Shown here piece by piece: positions 46,709 through 55,695 of a stretch of DNA of 64,000 bases. The translations under genes were made by a program, and so were the position numbers. The notes beneath the pieces were generated by a model. That model was not told the origin of the DNA, did no database searches, and saw only the letters and a list, made by a program, of their open reading frames with translations. The DNA lies in the NCBI RefSeq assembly GCF_000619945.1, contig NZ_JHVC01000014.1, forward strand, positions 1-64,000. Direction: 5' to 3'. This DNA comes from Clostridium lundense DSM 17049. Its GTDB lineage: Bacteria > Bacillota > Clostridia > Clostridiales > Clostridiaceae. Numbering within the stretch: the stretch's first letter is position 1; the number at the start of each line of letters is the position of its first letter.

Positions 46709-46788
46709 TGATACAATTCTTTGTATCAACTACAAATGAGGTTTTTACCATTATAGTGTTACTTATAGAAAAAATCTCAAAAAAATAG
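46709..46788 (+). pseudogene. Type I toxin module 1, toxin remnant
   Basis: Only the C-terminal half of the toxin frame remains (IIVLLIEKISKK, stop TAG 46786-46788); the N-terminal residues and start codon found in modules 2 and 4 are gone. Upstream, 46709-46742 is a palindrome carrying GATACA / TGTATC and ACCTCATTT / AAATGAGGT. Confidence 0.65.
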
Positions 46789-46862
46789 TAGCCCCAGGTC
46801 GAATTGGATAGCTACTAATTTTTTTATTATAAATATTATAGTGGTACCAGTTGCCTAAACAA
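46776..46862 (-). ncRNA. Antisense RNA of module 1 with promoter
   Basis: On the minus strand, TTGTTT (46857-46862), 16 bases and TATAAT (46835-46840) form a promoter. The RNA would start at about 46,829 and end at the GCTACTA / TAGTAGC hairpin (46786-46817), whose minus-strand tail is T-rich. The layout is identical in modules 2 and 4. A further plus-strand terminator hairpin (AGTAGAGTG / CACTCTACT) is at 46879-46902. The rest of 46,903-47,101 shows no gene. Confidence 0.6.
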
Positions 46863-47101
46863 CTAGAATTGTATATAAGTAGAGTGTTGACGCACTCTAC
46901 TTTTTTTATTTTTGAATTTTTACTTTATTAAATTATAAAATCCAATCGCGTCCTTATAAATTGAAAAGGTTCTAAAATCAGGATTTTTTCAATGTACTAT
47001 CCACGAAGCCATTTAAATCCTCCTTTTATCAATATATAAAAAATACCTGTTCAATAAATTGGAATTTGCCGTGTTCATAATTATGCTCATAATCTGGATT
47101 A

Positions 47102-48181
47102 TCAGTTTGGTACTGATGTGTGTGGATATTGGACTGCAATTCGGTTTTCTGGATTCACATCTACAGTATACAATACAAGTAAAAAAATCCATTCAAGAGG
47201 CTTCATAAGAAAGTAAATTGTATCAGCTAAATATCTAGAATGTATATGTTTTGAAATTGGATATCCTGTGCTGTCGTAAATAGCCCTAACTACTTTGTGA
47301 AATATAGGAGTTTTCTCTTCTAACACTTGTTCGAAGGCATTAGCGATACAGAGTTGTCTATTTACTACGACACAATGTCCATGACGCATTCCAGTCCTGA
47401 TCGGTTTTACTACCTTTCTATGGCCACCCGCGGCTACTGTACATAGATAATGCTCATCATATTGTATGTTTTGAGGAGCTATTTTTTGAGACATTGTCCA
47501 GTCAGCAGTTTCAGTCCAAGCTTTAATTATGCTATTTGGCTCTTGGCCAAATAACAATAGAATAGCAATTATGATTCCAAGTAGTGGAATTACCAAGATA
47601 AGAGCCACCCAAGGAAGATTTGTAGCTTTATTCAGTATACTTGATAGTTTTTTATATTTTGTCGTGGTTATTCCGCTTTGTAAAAGAGTATTTTTCTGAT
47701 AAACTAATATATAAATGGCTTTAACGAATATGATTATGCAATTTGCAGGTAAAAGAATAAAGAAAAAATCACTAATTGTCTGAATACACCATAACAAACA
47801 TATTCCTATTCCTAAATATATAGCAGAAATTCCTATAACGGATACTATGGGTGATTGTCTATCTGCTGAAATAAATCTAATTAAAATGTATCCCATAAAA
47901 GCAATTAGTAAAATAGTACCTATTGTCAAAAAAGCGTCCGGCGAAATCATGCTATGCCTTTCAGAATTACGTAACTGAACGTCCCAGTTCACAAAAACAA
48001 CATCACGTAATCCTGCATATAAAAATACATATAGTATGCCTATACACATCGCAATAACTTCTATCACTTTATAAGAATTCTTTTCTTTCTTCATTACTAG
48101 ATACTGTATTAAAGCGAAAATGTTCCATACCGTCAACACAAACGGAATAGCTATAACAATCAAAGCTATAATTTGTTCCAT
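47102..48181 (-). CDS. DUF6688 family membrane protein
   Basis: The 359-residue protein has about six membrane helices in the first 230 residues, followed by a conserved block with CTVAAGGHRKVVKPIRTGMR and HCVVVNRQLCIANAFEQVLE that I associate with DUF6688. Its role is unknown. It is the leftmost gene of the array, bounded by a motif at 47056. Confidence 0.65.
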   Translation of the reverse strand: MEQIIALIVIAIPFVLTVWNIFALIQYLVMKKEKNSYKVIEVIAMCIGILYVFLYAGLRDVVFVNWDVQLRNSERHSMISPDAFLTIGTILLIAFMGYILIRFISADRQSPIVSVIGISAIYLGIGICLLWCIQTISDFFFILLPANCIIIFVKAIYILVYQKNTLLQSGITTTKYKKLSSILNKATNLPWVALILVIPLLGIIIAILLLFGQEPNSIIKAWTETADWTMSQKIAPQNIQYDEHYLCTVAAGGHRKVVKPIRTGMRHGHCVVVNRQLCIANAFEQVLEEKTPIFHKVVRAIYDSTGYPISKHIHSRYLADTIYFLMKPLEWIFLLVLYTVDVNPENRIAVQYPHTSVPN

Positions 48182-48322
48182 AATAAATTCACCCGATTTC
48201 CATAATATAAATTTCCTGTAGATGTATCAATTCACCTACATATGCGAATGTTCATTGTCCCACTGATAAATTACTATTTATAATGCTTAACCTTAAGTTT
48301 AAGCTACCCTATAAAATTATTA

Positions 48323-48829
48323 TCAATCATGACATACCTGACAACCAAAACAAGTCAATAATACATTATGAATTTCACAAACAAGGTATTTGTCTATATC
48401 TTTACGCTCTTCTTCAAAGCATTCCATCCATTCTTGGACTGCTTCTTTATCGATATCTTCAACCTGCATTTTCTGCAACAGCTTTCTAAATCCTTCCATA
48501 CTATTAGCTACCATATCATAATTTGGATTATAACTTAGTTTATTCCATCCATTCTTCAGTAATACATCATCTATCACATGAAACAAAAATTGCTTTTGCT
48601 CCTTAAATGCATCTATATCCCATGGCATCTCACATATATCAAATCCAACAGTACCGATTCCTACCGATGCTTGATCTTTTTCTAATAAAAATATAATTAA
48701 ATTCTTTTCATAATTTTTAACTGCTAACCTGGAACCGCTTAAACCTAATACATTAATAAAAACACTGGTTAACCCATTGCTCATACCTAATACTTCTGGA
48801 TCTTTTTTATAATAAATTGTATTTGCCAA
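48323..48829 (-). CDS. Uncharacterised protein, 168 residues
   Basis: The TTG start follows AGGAGGT. The protein is acidic and helical with DICEMPWDIDAFKEQKQFL and a C-terminal CFGCQVC cysteine cluster. I do not recognise the family. The motif at 48268 lies downstream of its stop. The next gene begins 16 bases upstream. Confidence 0.5.
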   Translation of the reverse strand: MANTIYYKKDPEVLGMSNGLTSVFINVLGLSGSRLAVKNYEKNLIIFLLEKDQASVGIGTVGFDICEMPWDIDAFKEQKQFLFHVIDDVLLKNGWNKLSYNPNYDMVANSMEGFRKLLQKMQVEDIDKEAVQEWMECFEEERKDIDKYLVCEIHNVLLTCFGCQVCHD

Positions 48830-48845
48830 AGTTTATACCTCCTGC

Positions 48846-49178
48846 CTATTTTAGAAAAGCTAATTTATCAAAAACTTTCATTACATATGAATTTCCCTCT
48901 TTTTGCTTTGGATAAAAAACAAAAGTTTCCCAAAAATCTAAATTTATAATAAACTGATATATTCCAATTGATAAATCCTGTAAATATTCATCTTGCATGG
49001 CCAAATTCATATCAATGGATCCTTCTACAACTTTGTTTTTACACAAGAGTCTTAATACTTCTATTAATTTATTTATATCATGATGATTTGCGCCATACTT
49101 TACAAGGGAAATTGTATCACTTCCTACAACTTCATGTACTTCCCAACCGTTATTAGCTTTTTTAATTACCTTGTACAT
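48846..49178 (-). CDS. Uncharacterised protein, 110 residues (immunity-like size)
   Basis: The ATG follows GAGGTACG. The sequence MYKVIKKANNGWEVHEVVG ends FWETFVFYPKQKEGNSYVMK. No motif is recognised. A second, truncated copy of its 3' part lies at 55565-55660, which indicates recent duplication within the array. Confidence 0.55.
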   Translation of the reverse strand: MYKVIKKANNGWEVHEVVGSDTISLVKYGANHHDINKLIEVLRLLCKNKVVEGSIDMNLAMQDEYLQDLSIGIYQFIINLDFWETFVFYPKQKEGNSYVMKVFDKLAFLK

Positions 49179-49244
49179 GTTTCGTACCTCACCTACAAAT
49201 TACTACTTTCCTTAATCAATTTAAAAATGATGCGACATAAGTAA

Positions 49245-49529
49245 TTATTCTTTATTTTTTAGTTCTAAAAATATAGGGGCTATATTTAGTAAAATAGATA
49301 TAATTGTGAGAAACCATAATGCATTTTCCATTGTAGGTATAACATCTAATAAAGCCGACCAATCCTCTCCTTTTACCCACTTGGATACAGCACTGTATTC
49401 TGCACAAAGTGTCAATGCTGTAAATGACAATCCAATTGCCATAGCAAGTTTATAGTCTTTTCCTGTTTTATACATATAAAGATTTATAAAAGTTGCTACT
49501 ATAGCAATAACTCCCAATATTATCCACAT
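49245..49529 (-). CDS. Small membrane protein with three helices
   Basis: The 94-residue protein has hydrophobic segments at about residues 2-20, 28-47 and 70-88, with a KWVKGEDWSALLDVIPTM loop between helices 2 and 3. The ATG follows GGAGGT. It resembles small Firmicute membrane proteins of unknown role. Confidence 0.6.
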   Translation of the reverse strand: MWIILGVIAIVATFINLYMYKTGKDYKLAMAIGLSFTALTLCAEYSAVSKWVKGEDWSALLDVIPTMENALWFLTIISILLNIAPIFLELKNKE

Positions 49530-49607
49530 AATTATACCTCCATTATTATTTTTTAGTTACACATAATTTTACAATTGCGAATTAACTTAACGATAAATTA
49601 CTATTTA

Positions 49608-49979
49608 TCAAATTCCAGATTTAATAAAAGATATTAGTTCCTCAACATTATCAAAATCATCATAATCTCCATTTATTCCTTCTCTATGATATACTACCCC
49701 TTTTTTTTCATTTCTCTCTAAACAATCAAGAAGATCCTCGATTCCATACCTCTTAATAAATAAAGTAAATCCATAAGGCTTTATTTTGTTTAATAACCCC
49801 TTATGACATTCTTCCTTACATAAATAACAAGCAATTATATCTTTTTTAATAGAACATTTACGATTTTCACACCACTCTTTATCTGGACATTCACCTGAAT
49901 TGCAACCAGAACATTTTGTATTTTCTTTACACAGACAACAAGCAAGTCCACAACGTGCAATTCCTAATTCTCTTTTCAT
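49608..49979 (-). CDS. DUF3795 cysteine-rich protein
   Basis: The 123-residue protein has RCGLACCLCKENTKCSGCNSG then CENRKCSIKKDIIACYLCKE, a metal-binding cysteine pattern typical of DUF3795. The TGA stop is the start of the boundary motif at 49605. The ATG follows AGAGGTG. Function is unknown. Confidence 0.75.
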   Translation of the reverse strand: MKRELGIARCGLACCLCKENTKCSGCNSGECPDKEWCENRKCSIKKDIIACYLCKEECHKGLLNKIKPYGFTLFIKRYGIEDLLDCLERNEKKGVVYHREGINGDYDDFDNVEELISFIKSGI

Positions 49980-50059
49980 TTTAACACCTCTTAAAATTAC
50001 TATTTATCTTTCACTAAAAAATTACTTATCTTTTTATTATAAATATTATTGTAAAACTA

Positions 50060-50578
50060 TTAAATTAAAATTTCATATATTTCTTCTTCAAGGATTCTTC
50101 CATCTGAAGTTTCAACTTTTTTATACTCTGTTACCAATTTACCTCCATAAAAAAGTGGTATCTTTTTACTTGAAATATTTCTTCTGTCAACAGGATAACA
50201 TAGTTTTTTAACGCCTAAACTTTGGGCATAATCTATTACTCCGCCAATCGCCTCTCTACCATAATGATTTCCATGATAAGAAATTTTAATCCAGATGCCT
50301 AGTTCAGGAGATTCATTTTTCAAGTTATGTAACGAAACAATTCCAATAAATTCACCACTTGATTTGAGAGTAATTGCATAAACATAATCGGTATTGTTTT
50401 CTCGACCTTCTATAAATCCTTTCACAATCTTATATATTTCATCGATATTTTTTACCACTTGTGGCTCCATATAGGTAACTATCTGTTCATTAAAATTTTC
50501 AAATATTTCTTTTATATGCACCTCTGATACGGGAACTAATATCAAGTTGCTTGTTTCAATATTTATTAATGTATTCAT
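50060..50578 (-). CDS. GNAT acetyltransferase, RimJ/RimL type
   Basis: The 172-residue protein begins with the RimJ-like ETSNLILVPVSEVHIKEIFE, then FIGIVSLHNLKNESPELGIWI and the acetyl-CoA loop YHGNHYGREAIGGVIDYA. It would acetylate an amine on a protein or small molecule. It is one of several unrelated GNAT genes in the array. Confidence 0.8.
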   Translation of the reverse strand: MNTLINIETSNLILVPVSEVHIKEIFENFNEQIVTYMEPQVVKNIDEIYKIVKGFIEGRENNTDYVYAITLKSSGEFIGIVSLHNLKNESPELGIWIKISYHGNHYGREAIGGVIDYAQSLGVKKLCYPVDRRNISSKKIPLFYGGKLVTEYKKVETSDGRILEEEIYEILI

Positions 50579-50646
50579 ACACTATCTTCTCCTTTTAAAT
50601 CTGCAATTCAAATTATTACTATTTATCAAACTGTATGTTATGGAGG

Positions 50647-51429
50647 TTATGGTTTTCTTGCAAGTTGTACGTCTATTGTATCGTATACAGTAATAATACC
50701 GCCATTATCATTAATCGCTTCTCTTATTTCATTAAAGAATTTCATTCTTGTTGTTTCTTCCATAGCAATGTGGTCTGAATAGGTACCTAATAATAATGTA
50801 TATTCATCAGCTGTAAAGGTTCTTGTTCTATGATAAAGCTTATAACTTATATCTATAAATCCATATTTATAAGCTATATCCGCTATATTTTTAGCATTTT
50901 CCTCGCTATATTCATCTCTAACTAATGAACCTGGCATATACTTTGCATATATATTTTCAAATGCAATATGTATATTATTATTTTTCTTGTCTTTGTATGG
51001 GTGATTCGCAAATCGTGCAAAAACGCCACCGCTTTTTAGCATATCAAATACTTTAGTATATCCTATATCTTCAGGAATCCAATGAAAAGCTGTTGCTGAA
51101 AAGATCAGATCAAATGAATTAGGAGGACACTCAAAATCTTGAAATGCCAAATTTTTAACATTAAATTTATCATAATTTTTAAATTTATGTTTTGAAAATT
51201 CCGCTAACTGGTCACCTAACTCAATTGCAGTTAAACTACAACCTGTTTCAAGTATTGGCAATGTTGCTTGTCCGGTTCCTATTCCAACCTCAAGCACATT
51301 GCTTGATGAATTTATTTCTTTTACATGAAAAATATCATCATATAGTTCTTTAACATAAGCAGGACGCCACTTGTCGTATTCAATGTAAACAGAGTTAAAT
51401 GTGGTTTCTAAACCTTTAATTATTGACAT
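50647..51429 (-). CDS. Class I SAM-dependent methyltransferase
   Basis: The 260-residue protein has SAM motif I VLEVGIGTGQATLPI at about residue 44, the acidic motif II LTAIELGDQ, and FDLIFSATAFHWI at about 115, a Methyltransf_11/25-like pattern. The ATG follows GGGAGG. The substrate is unknown. Confidence 0.85.
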   Translation of the reverse strand: MSIIKGLETTFNSVYIEYDKWRPAYVKELYDDIFHVKEINSSSNVLEVGIGTGQATLPILETGCSLTAIELGDQLAEFSKHKFKNYDKFNVKNLAFQDFECPPNSFDLIFSATAFHWIPEDIGYTKVFDMLKSGGVFARFANHPYKDKKNNNIHIAFENIYAKYMPGSLVRDEYSEENAKNIADIAYKYGFIDISYKLYHRTRTFTADEYTLLLGTYSDHIAMEETTRMKFFNEIREAINDNGGIITVYDTIDVQLARKP

Positions 51430-51483
51430 TTTTTATCCCTCCCATTATATAAATAATTTCCTCTACAAATTAATTAAACTGGA

Positions 51484-51822
51484 TTACTGAATAAATGATA
51501 TTTTTTTAGGTAACTCGCCTATTTTTTTATAATCTACATAGATATGATATATTATATGTATAGCTAAATAATGAAATTTCATTTCATAAATATAAAATGC
51601 ATTCTTACACTCCTTTGTTATTTTAATTCGGCCTTCATCGACAGCCTTACCCCATTTTCCTCTTCATTAAGCACACTTTTCTCAATAGAGCTTAATCCAT
51701 CATATAAAAGACAGCCTTCCTTCTTATTTGGTAGATTCCAATTTGCTCCTGAATATTCATATATTAAATAGCCATTACTTTCTTCTTTATATCTGGCATA
51801 ACCTTGCAAATCCTAAACTCAT
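51484..51822 (-). pseudogene. Frameshifted copy of the gene at 63140-63475
   Basis: The sequence from 51468 to 51860 nearly matches 63123-63510, including flanking motif sequence. Compared with the intact copy, there is one extra base just after MSLGF and two extra bases at the EEENG/EEEWG position, so the reading frame is broken twice. Confidence 0.85.
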
Positions 51823-51874
51823 TTATATCCTCCATAAATTGAAATTTCATCTTTACAACCTATTATCGTATAAA

Positions 51875-52345
51875 TTACCAGTATTTCATTTCTGACGGAA
51901 TGTATTTGTCATATTTTCCTGCTTTATCATACCCATTCCACCCATATGGCATATACTTTTCATATAACCCTGGTTCCGTAAAAAAGGAATAGAATTCTCT
52001 TTTATCAAAATCAATATAAAAAATTGGTGTGGCAGCATAATGTACATCTATATCACCATATAATTCTTTATATATTATATAGTATTCTTTTAATTCTTCC
52101 TTACTTACTTTAAAATCCACAACTCTGGCTAGAAAACTAACAATGTTTTTTTCTGATAATATTGAAAAACCATATCTAATATCATCTTCATATTCAGGTA
52201 TTTCATGCTCTTTCCCTATGAAAGCGTTTTTTAAAATTTCCTCATTCAAAATCCATATTTCTTTATCTGTGACATAGTATTGTAGAAAATTATTGAATTT
52301 TATCAAAACAACTACCGTATCTACTCCATCCGGTTCTAGCATCAT
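51875..52345 (-). CDS. Uncharacterised protein, 156 residues
   Basis: I choose the ATG at 52345 because AGAGGTG precedes it. The C-terminal half, FYIDFDKREFYSFFTEPGL then YMPYGWNGYDKAGKYDKYIP, looks well conserved, but I do not know the family. It could be an immunity protein. Confidence 0.5.
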   Translation of the reverse strand: MMLEPDGVDTVVVLIKFNNFLQYYVTDKEIWILNEEILKNAFIGKEHEIPEYEDDIRYGFSILSEKNIVSFLARVVDFKVSKEELKEYYIIYKELYGDIDVHYAATPIFYIDFDKREFYSFFTEPGLYEKYMPYGWNGYDKAGKYDKYIPSEMKYW

Positions 52346-52541
52346 TTTTATCACCTCTAAAAATATAAGTTCTAATCATATATTATAAATAAATTATTCT
52401 TAGATAATCTCACTTATAAATTCCCATTTATCTTACACTAAAAAATTACTTATCTTTTTATTATAACATATTTTGTAAATACGCCATTACTTATGATACA
52501 ATTTTTTCATGCACAAAAATAGTCTTAACCAAGTAATATTA

Positions 52542-52640
52542 ATGGCTAAGACTATAAAACTCATTTTATTCTTATATTTATTTTTACTAGCACTATTAAC
52601 ATTCATAGTGTTACTTATTGATAAAATGTTAAAAAAATAG
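52542..52640 (+). CDS. Type I toxin, Hol-Tox-like peptide (module 2)
   Basis: The ATG at 52542 opens a 32-residue peptide MAKTIKLILFLYLF-LLALLTFIVLLIDKMLKK, one membrane helix with a lysine-rich end. This matches small holin-like toxins of type I systems. A promoter TTGTAA, 18 bases, TACAAT lies about 30-60 bases upstream. The frame ends inside the hairpin shared with the antisense RNA. No clear ribosome binding site is seen, as with many tightly controlled type I toxins. Confidence 0.65.
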   Translation: MAKTIKLILFLYLFLLALLTFIVLLIDKMLKK

Positions 52641-52712
52641 TAGCTCCTACCCGCAATTGGACGCTACTATTTTTACAAACTGGAAATTTAGTGATACCAG
52701 TTGCCTAAGCAA
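52618..52712 (-). ncRNA. Antisense RNA of module 2 with promoter
   Basis: On the minus strand TTGCTT (52707-52712), 16 bases and TAAATT (52685-52690) give a promoter. The RNA would run into GCTACTATT / AATAGTAGC (52635-52671), a two-way terminator that also ends the toxin mRNA. Confidence 0.55.
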
Positions 52713-52807
52713 CAAATTTATCCATATCCTCTTCTTTTAAATATGTATATTGTCTCTCTAAATTATATCTTTTAGTACTATAAAAACCTATTACAAATTG
52801 GAATTTA

Positions 52808-53224
52808 TCAAATATCTTCTGAATCAATTACTTTATAGCCCTTCTCAATCAATGCTTTAGCAAATAGTCCGTTGCCTTTAATTAATTTTCCATTAAAGTT
52901 TCCATCATATATTTTATTAACTCCACAAGTAGGACTTCTTGATTGTAGAATTGCTAAATCAATATTTTCATCTTTTATCTTCTCTAATGCCAATTCAACA
53001 CCTTTTTCATATTCTCTATGAACATTTCTACCATTACATTCGGTAACACATCCATCTACTATTTCAGCAGAAGCCCTTGGAATACTCATTCCTACTAACA
53101 TTTCAGGACAAATCTCAATTATTTCTTTATCCTTTAGAAATTCTACAACTTTGGCATTTAAATTGTTCCCACCATTATATTTACAATTACATCCTGTAAT
53201 GCAGGCACTAACCAATACTTTCAT
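52808..53224 (-). CDS. DUF523 protein (TudS-like iron-sulfur family)
   Basis: I choose the ATG at 53224 (MKVLVSACITGCNCKYNGG) with AAGGTG upstream, giving 138 residues. The three conserved cysteine sites are present: SACITGC, EICPEMLVGMSIPR and SRSPTCGVNKIYDG. In the TudS family, also DUF523, such cysteines hold a 4Fe-4S cluster that removes sulfur from thiouracil; this protein may act likewise. Its stop is followed directly by the motif at 52795. Confidence 0.85.
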   Translation of the reverse strand: MKVLVSACITGCNCKYNGGNNLNAKVVEFLKDKEIIEICPEMLVGMSIPRASAEIVDGCVTECNGRNVHREYEKGVELALEKIKDENIDLAILQSRSPTCGVNKIYDGNFNGKLIKGNGLFAKALIEKGYKVIDSEDI

Positions 53225-53283
53225 CTTCATCACCTTTCCAAATTACTGATTTAACTTTTTTCTGTATATTAATAATTGAAATT

Positions 53284-53367
53284 CTAAGCTATGGCATTAT
53301 AAAATTTACTTTGTAGGTTTTCTTCTCCTAATTCATCCATTTTAGCTTCTATTTCTTCTAAGTTCAT
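53284..53367 (-). CDS. Very small reading frame, possible cassette remnant
   Basis: A frame of 27 residues, MNLEEIEAKMDELGEENLQS..., sits between motifs at 53240 and 53391. GAGG is rather far upstream (about 14 bases). It could be a peptide gene or the truncated end of a larger helical protein. Confidence 0.3.
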   Translation of the reverse strand: MNLEEIEAKMDELGEENLQSKFYNAIA

Positions 53368-53412
53368 TTCTTTCACCCAACCTCACTAATAAATTGAAAT
53401 TTGTCTTTATGC

Positions 53413-53826
53413 TTAAAGAGTTTTAGTAAAATAATAGCGTTTTCCTGTGACAGGATAGTTTTCTAATACAAATACTTCCTTGTACCCATGCTTTTTATAA
53501 AATTCAGGTGCTTGAAAACTAAAGGTATCTAAAAATGAATACTGGCAACCTCGCTCTTTCGCTGTTTGTTCTGCCTTATTTAAAATATTACGTCCAATAC
53601 TATGACCCCTTAATTCTTCACTTACCCATAGAAATTTTATAAACAACCAATTACCATGTGTATTTCCAATTAGTCCAGCAACTTTTTTGCCTGTTTCATC
53701 TTGTAAATAAACGCCTAAATCCTTTGGATTCTTATCTTCAATTCTTGCTAAATTATATTCTAATAAACCTTGAAAAATAATATCTTCATCTTGTTTTTTA
53801 ATTTCATCAGTAATCTCAATTTTCAT
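53413..53826 (-). CDS. GNAT acetyltransferase
   Basis: I choose the ATG at 53826 (MKIEITDEIKKQDEDIIF) after GGAGG, giving 137 residues. It has KKVAGLIGNTHGNWLFIKFLWV and the acetyl-CoA loop RGHSIGRNILNKAEQTAKERG, then FYKKHGYKEVF. It is a single-domain N-acetyltransferase of unknown substrate. Confidence 0.85.
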   Translation of the reverse strand: MKIEITDEIKKQDEDIIFQGLLEYNLARIEDKNPKDLGVYLQDETGKKVAGLIGNTHGNWLFIKFLWVSEELRGHSIGRNILNKAEQTAKERGCQYSFLDTFSFQAPEFYKKHGYKEVFVLENYPVTGKRYYFTKTL

Positions 53827-53918
53827 TTTAATTCTATACCTCCGTTGTTGACATCCAAACATAGATAAATTACTATTTAGCTATGTATTATACTCATAAT
53901 CTTATTGAAAAACTGGAA

Positions 53919-54284
53919 TTAACCTCTTTTACTGATTTCATCTATTATTAATGATTTTGAAATATACATCGCTTTTATTATGTTCTTAAAGCGAGTGTGA
54001 TGAGAGGTTCCCTCCGCAAATTTTAGCTGTGCTTTTTCACATTTGCTGATAATTGAAGATACGGGGCGTAGTGCCTCTATCAATTCTTCTTTTGTATATT
54101 TGTCCATAACATTTTCATCTGTTATTAATGATTTTGAAATATACATTGCTTTTATCCTGTTCTTAAGGAGGGTGTGATGAGAGGTTCCCTCCGCAAATTT
54201 TAGTTGCATTTTTTCACATTTACTGATAGTTGAAGATACAACTTGTAGCGCTTCTACCAATTCTTCTCTTGTATATTTGTCCAT
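53919..54284 (-). CDS. Tandem-duplicated small conserved protein
   Basis: The 121-residue protein is two copies of one unit of about 60 residues (MDKYTREELVEALQVVSST... and MDKYTKEELIEALRPVSSI...), each with ISKCEK, LKFAEGTSHHT and IKAMYISKSLI. The unit alone looks like a common stand-alone Firmicute protein of unknown function, so in-frame duplication of a whole gene is likely. The two DNA halves are also highly similar. The ATG follows GAGGTG. Confidence 0.75.
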   Translation of the reverse strand: MDKYTREELVEALQVVSSTISKCEKMQLKFAEGTSHHTLLKNRIKAMYISKSLITDENVMDKYTKEELIEALRPVSSIISKCEKAQLKFAEGTSHHTRFKNIIKAMYISKSLIIDEISKRG

Positions 54285-54382
54285 AGCATTTCACCTCAAA
54301 TTTACTATTTATCTTACACTAAAAAATTACTTTTTTATTATAACATATTTTGTAAATGCACTATTACTTATGATACGTTTTA

Positions 54383-54466
54383 ATGTTACTATTTCAAGGT
54401 GATTTGTTCTTAATAGCACTATTAACATTAATAGTGTTACTTATAGAAAAAATCTCAAAAAATAGT
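54383..54466 (+). pseudogene. Type I toxin module 3, frameshifted
   Basis: The frame starts MLLFQGDLFLIALLTLIVLLIEKIS, close to module 4, but lacks one A before the stop (CTCAAAAAATAG). The frame therefore reads past the normal end into SPVCKWLATN. The antisense promoter found in other modules is replaced here by boundary-motif sequence, so both halves of the module are lost. Confidence 0.7.
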
Positions 54467-54531
54467 AGCCCCGTGTGCAAATGGTTAGCTACTAATTTTT
54501 TTATTATAAATATTATAAATTGGAATTTGTG

Positions 54532-55047
54532 TTACCTTAATACTTCTATTTCAAATCCATATTCACGCAATATAAGGTCATCATCGATTCTTTCTTCATA
54601 AATTCCACCTACCTGTCTAAATCCGTTTTTTAAATATAAATTTATAGCTGGTTTATTGATATCCACAACAAAAAGCCTTAAATATTTAGCATGCTTCTGC
54701 TTAGTGAGTGTAATAGCATGATTAAGCATTATACTGCCAATTCCTCGTCTTGAATAATCAACATTAACTCCAAAGCGGTCAAGATATAATGCCTTGTCAT
54801 GGGCATTTTCCCATTTCACATAACTTTCTCCAGCATTTGATTCACATAATGCAAACGCTGCAACTATATCATCATGCTCCTCCACCAATAAATAAAGACG
54901 ATTATTTTCAATATCATCGCTAAAAAACTCGCAGGGATAGATTTCGTCCCAAATTGGTATGTTGTTTCTGTTCATATTATCAATAATATTTCCATACATA
55001 GCTTTGAGTTTTGATAAATCGTTACTATTAGCCAATCTCAAATCCAT
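54532..55047 (-). CDS. GNAT acetyltransferase
   Basis: The 171-residue protein has FALCESNAGESYVKW, the acetyl-CoA region VDYSRRGIGSIMLNHAITL, and LYLKNGFRQVGGIYEE at the end, as in typical GNAT enzymes. The ATG follows GAGGTG. It shares little with the other GNATs here, so it is not a recent duplicate of them. Confidence 0.85.
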   Translation of the reverse strand: MDLRLANSNDLSKLKAMYGNIIDNMNRNNIPIWDEIYPCEFFSDDIENNRLYLLVEEHDDIVAAFALCESNAGESYVKWENAHDKALYLDRFGVNVDYSRRGIGSIMLNHAITLTKQKHAKYLRLFVVDINKPAINLYLKNGFRQVGGIYEERIDDDLILREYGFEIEVLR

Positions 55048-55071
55048 ATCACTTCACCTCAAAATTACTAT

Positions 55072-55521
55072 TTAACAATAATATATATCTTTGTTTTCCC
55101 ATCCTAAATTATTTTTAATAAATATTGCCTCCAATTCAATGTTTACATATTCTCCCCAGTAACGCATAACCGCTTTATTTTGTTCTATTGATATCCAAGA
55201 TAAGGCTACCATATAATTTCTAGCATCAAAAGAACTCTTATTATAATTGAGTTCACAGAAATTCTGAACATAGTTATCAAATGTTGGAATTTCAGCAAGT
55301 ATTTCTTTTATCAAATCTCTAGTTATTTCTTGTTTATCATTCAAGTAAATTTCTAATTCGTCATTGAAAAGGATATCCAAATATATTATCTCATCTATAG
55401 TTTCTATTTTTTCAAATTTGGCTAAAATATCTTCCTTTATGAATCGATTCCGTTTAAAATAGTTTTCTTCTTTGCTCTTTGTTCCGCTTTTAGTTATTTT
55501 TAAATTGATGTTATCATCCAA
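55072..55521 (-). CDS. Uncharacterised protein, 149 residues (immunity-like)
   Basis: The TTG start follows GGAGGATA. The end of the protein, YMVALSWISIEQNKAVMRYWGEY then VNIELEAIF, resembles DUF2004/DUF6985-type immunity proteins, but I cannot assign it firmly. Motif 55062 lies at its stop. Confidence 0.45.
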   Translation of the reverse strand: MDDNINLKITKSGTKSKEENYFKRNRFIKEDILAKFEKIETIDEIIYLDILFNDELEIYLNDKQEITRDLIKEILAEIPTFDNYVQNFCELNYNKSSFDARNYMVALSWISIEQNKAVMRYWGEYVNIELEAIFIKNNLGWENKDIYYC

Positions 55522-55564
55522 CTGTGAATATCCTCCTTTGAATGAAACTTTAATTATTGTCTGT

Positions 55565-55660
55565 CGCTAATTTATCAAAGACTTTCATGATATATGAATT
55601 TCTCTCTTTTTGCTTTGTATAAAGAACAAAAGTTTTCCAAAAATCTAAATTTGAATTTGT
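55565..55660 (-). pseudogene. Truncated copy of the 3' end of the gene at 48846
   Basis: About 95 bases match 48858-48955 with scattered differences (both encode the WETFVFYPKQKEGNSYVMKV-type end). The 5' part of the gene is missing. Confidence 0.75.
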
Positions 55661-55695
55661 TAAGCTATAGGGTATACTCATAATAAAAATCTTAG

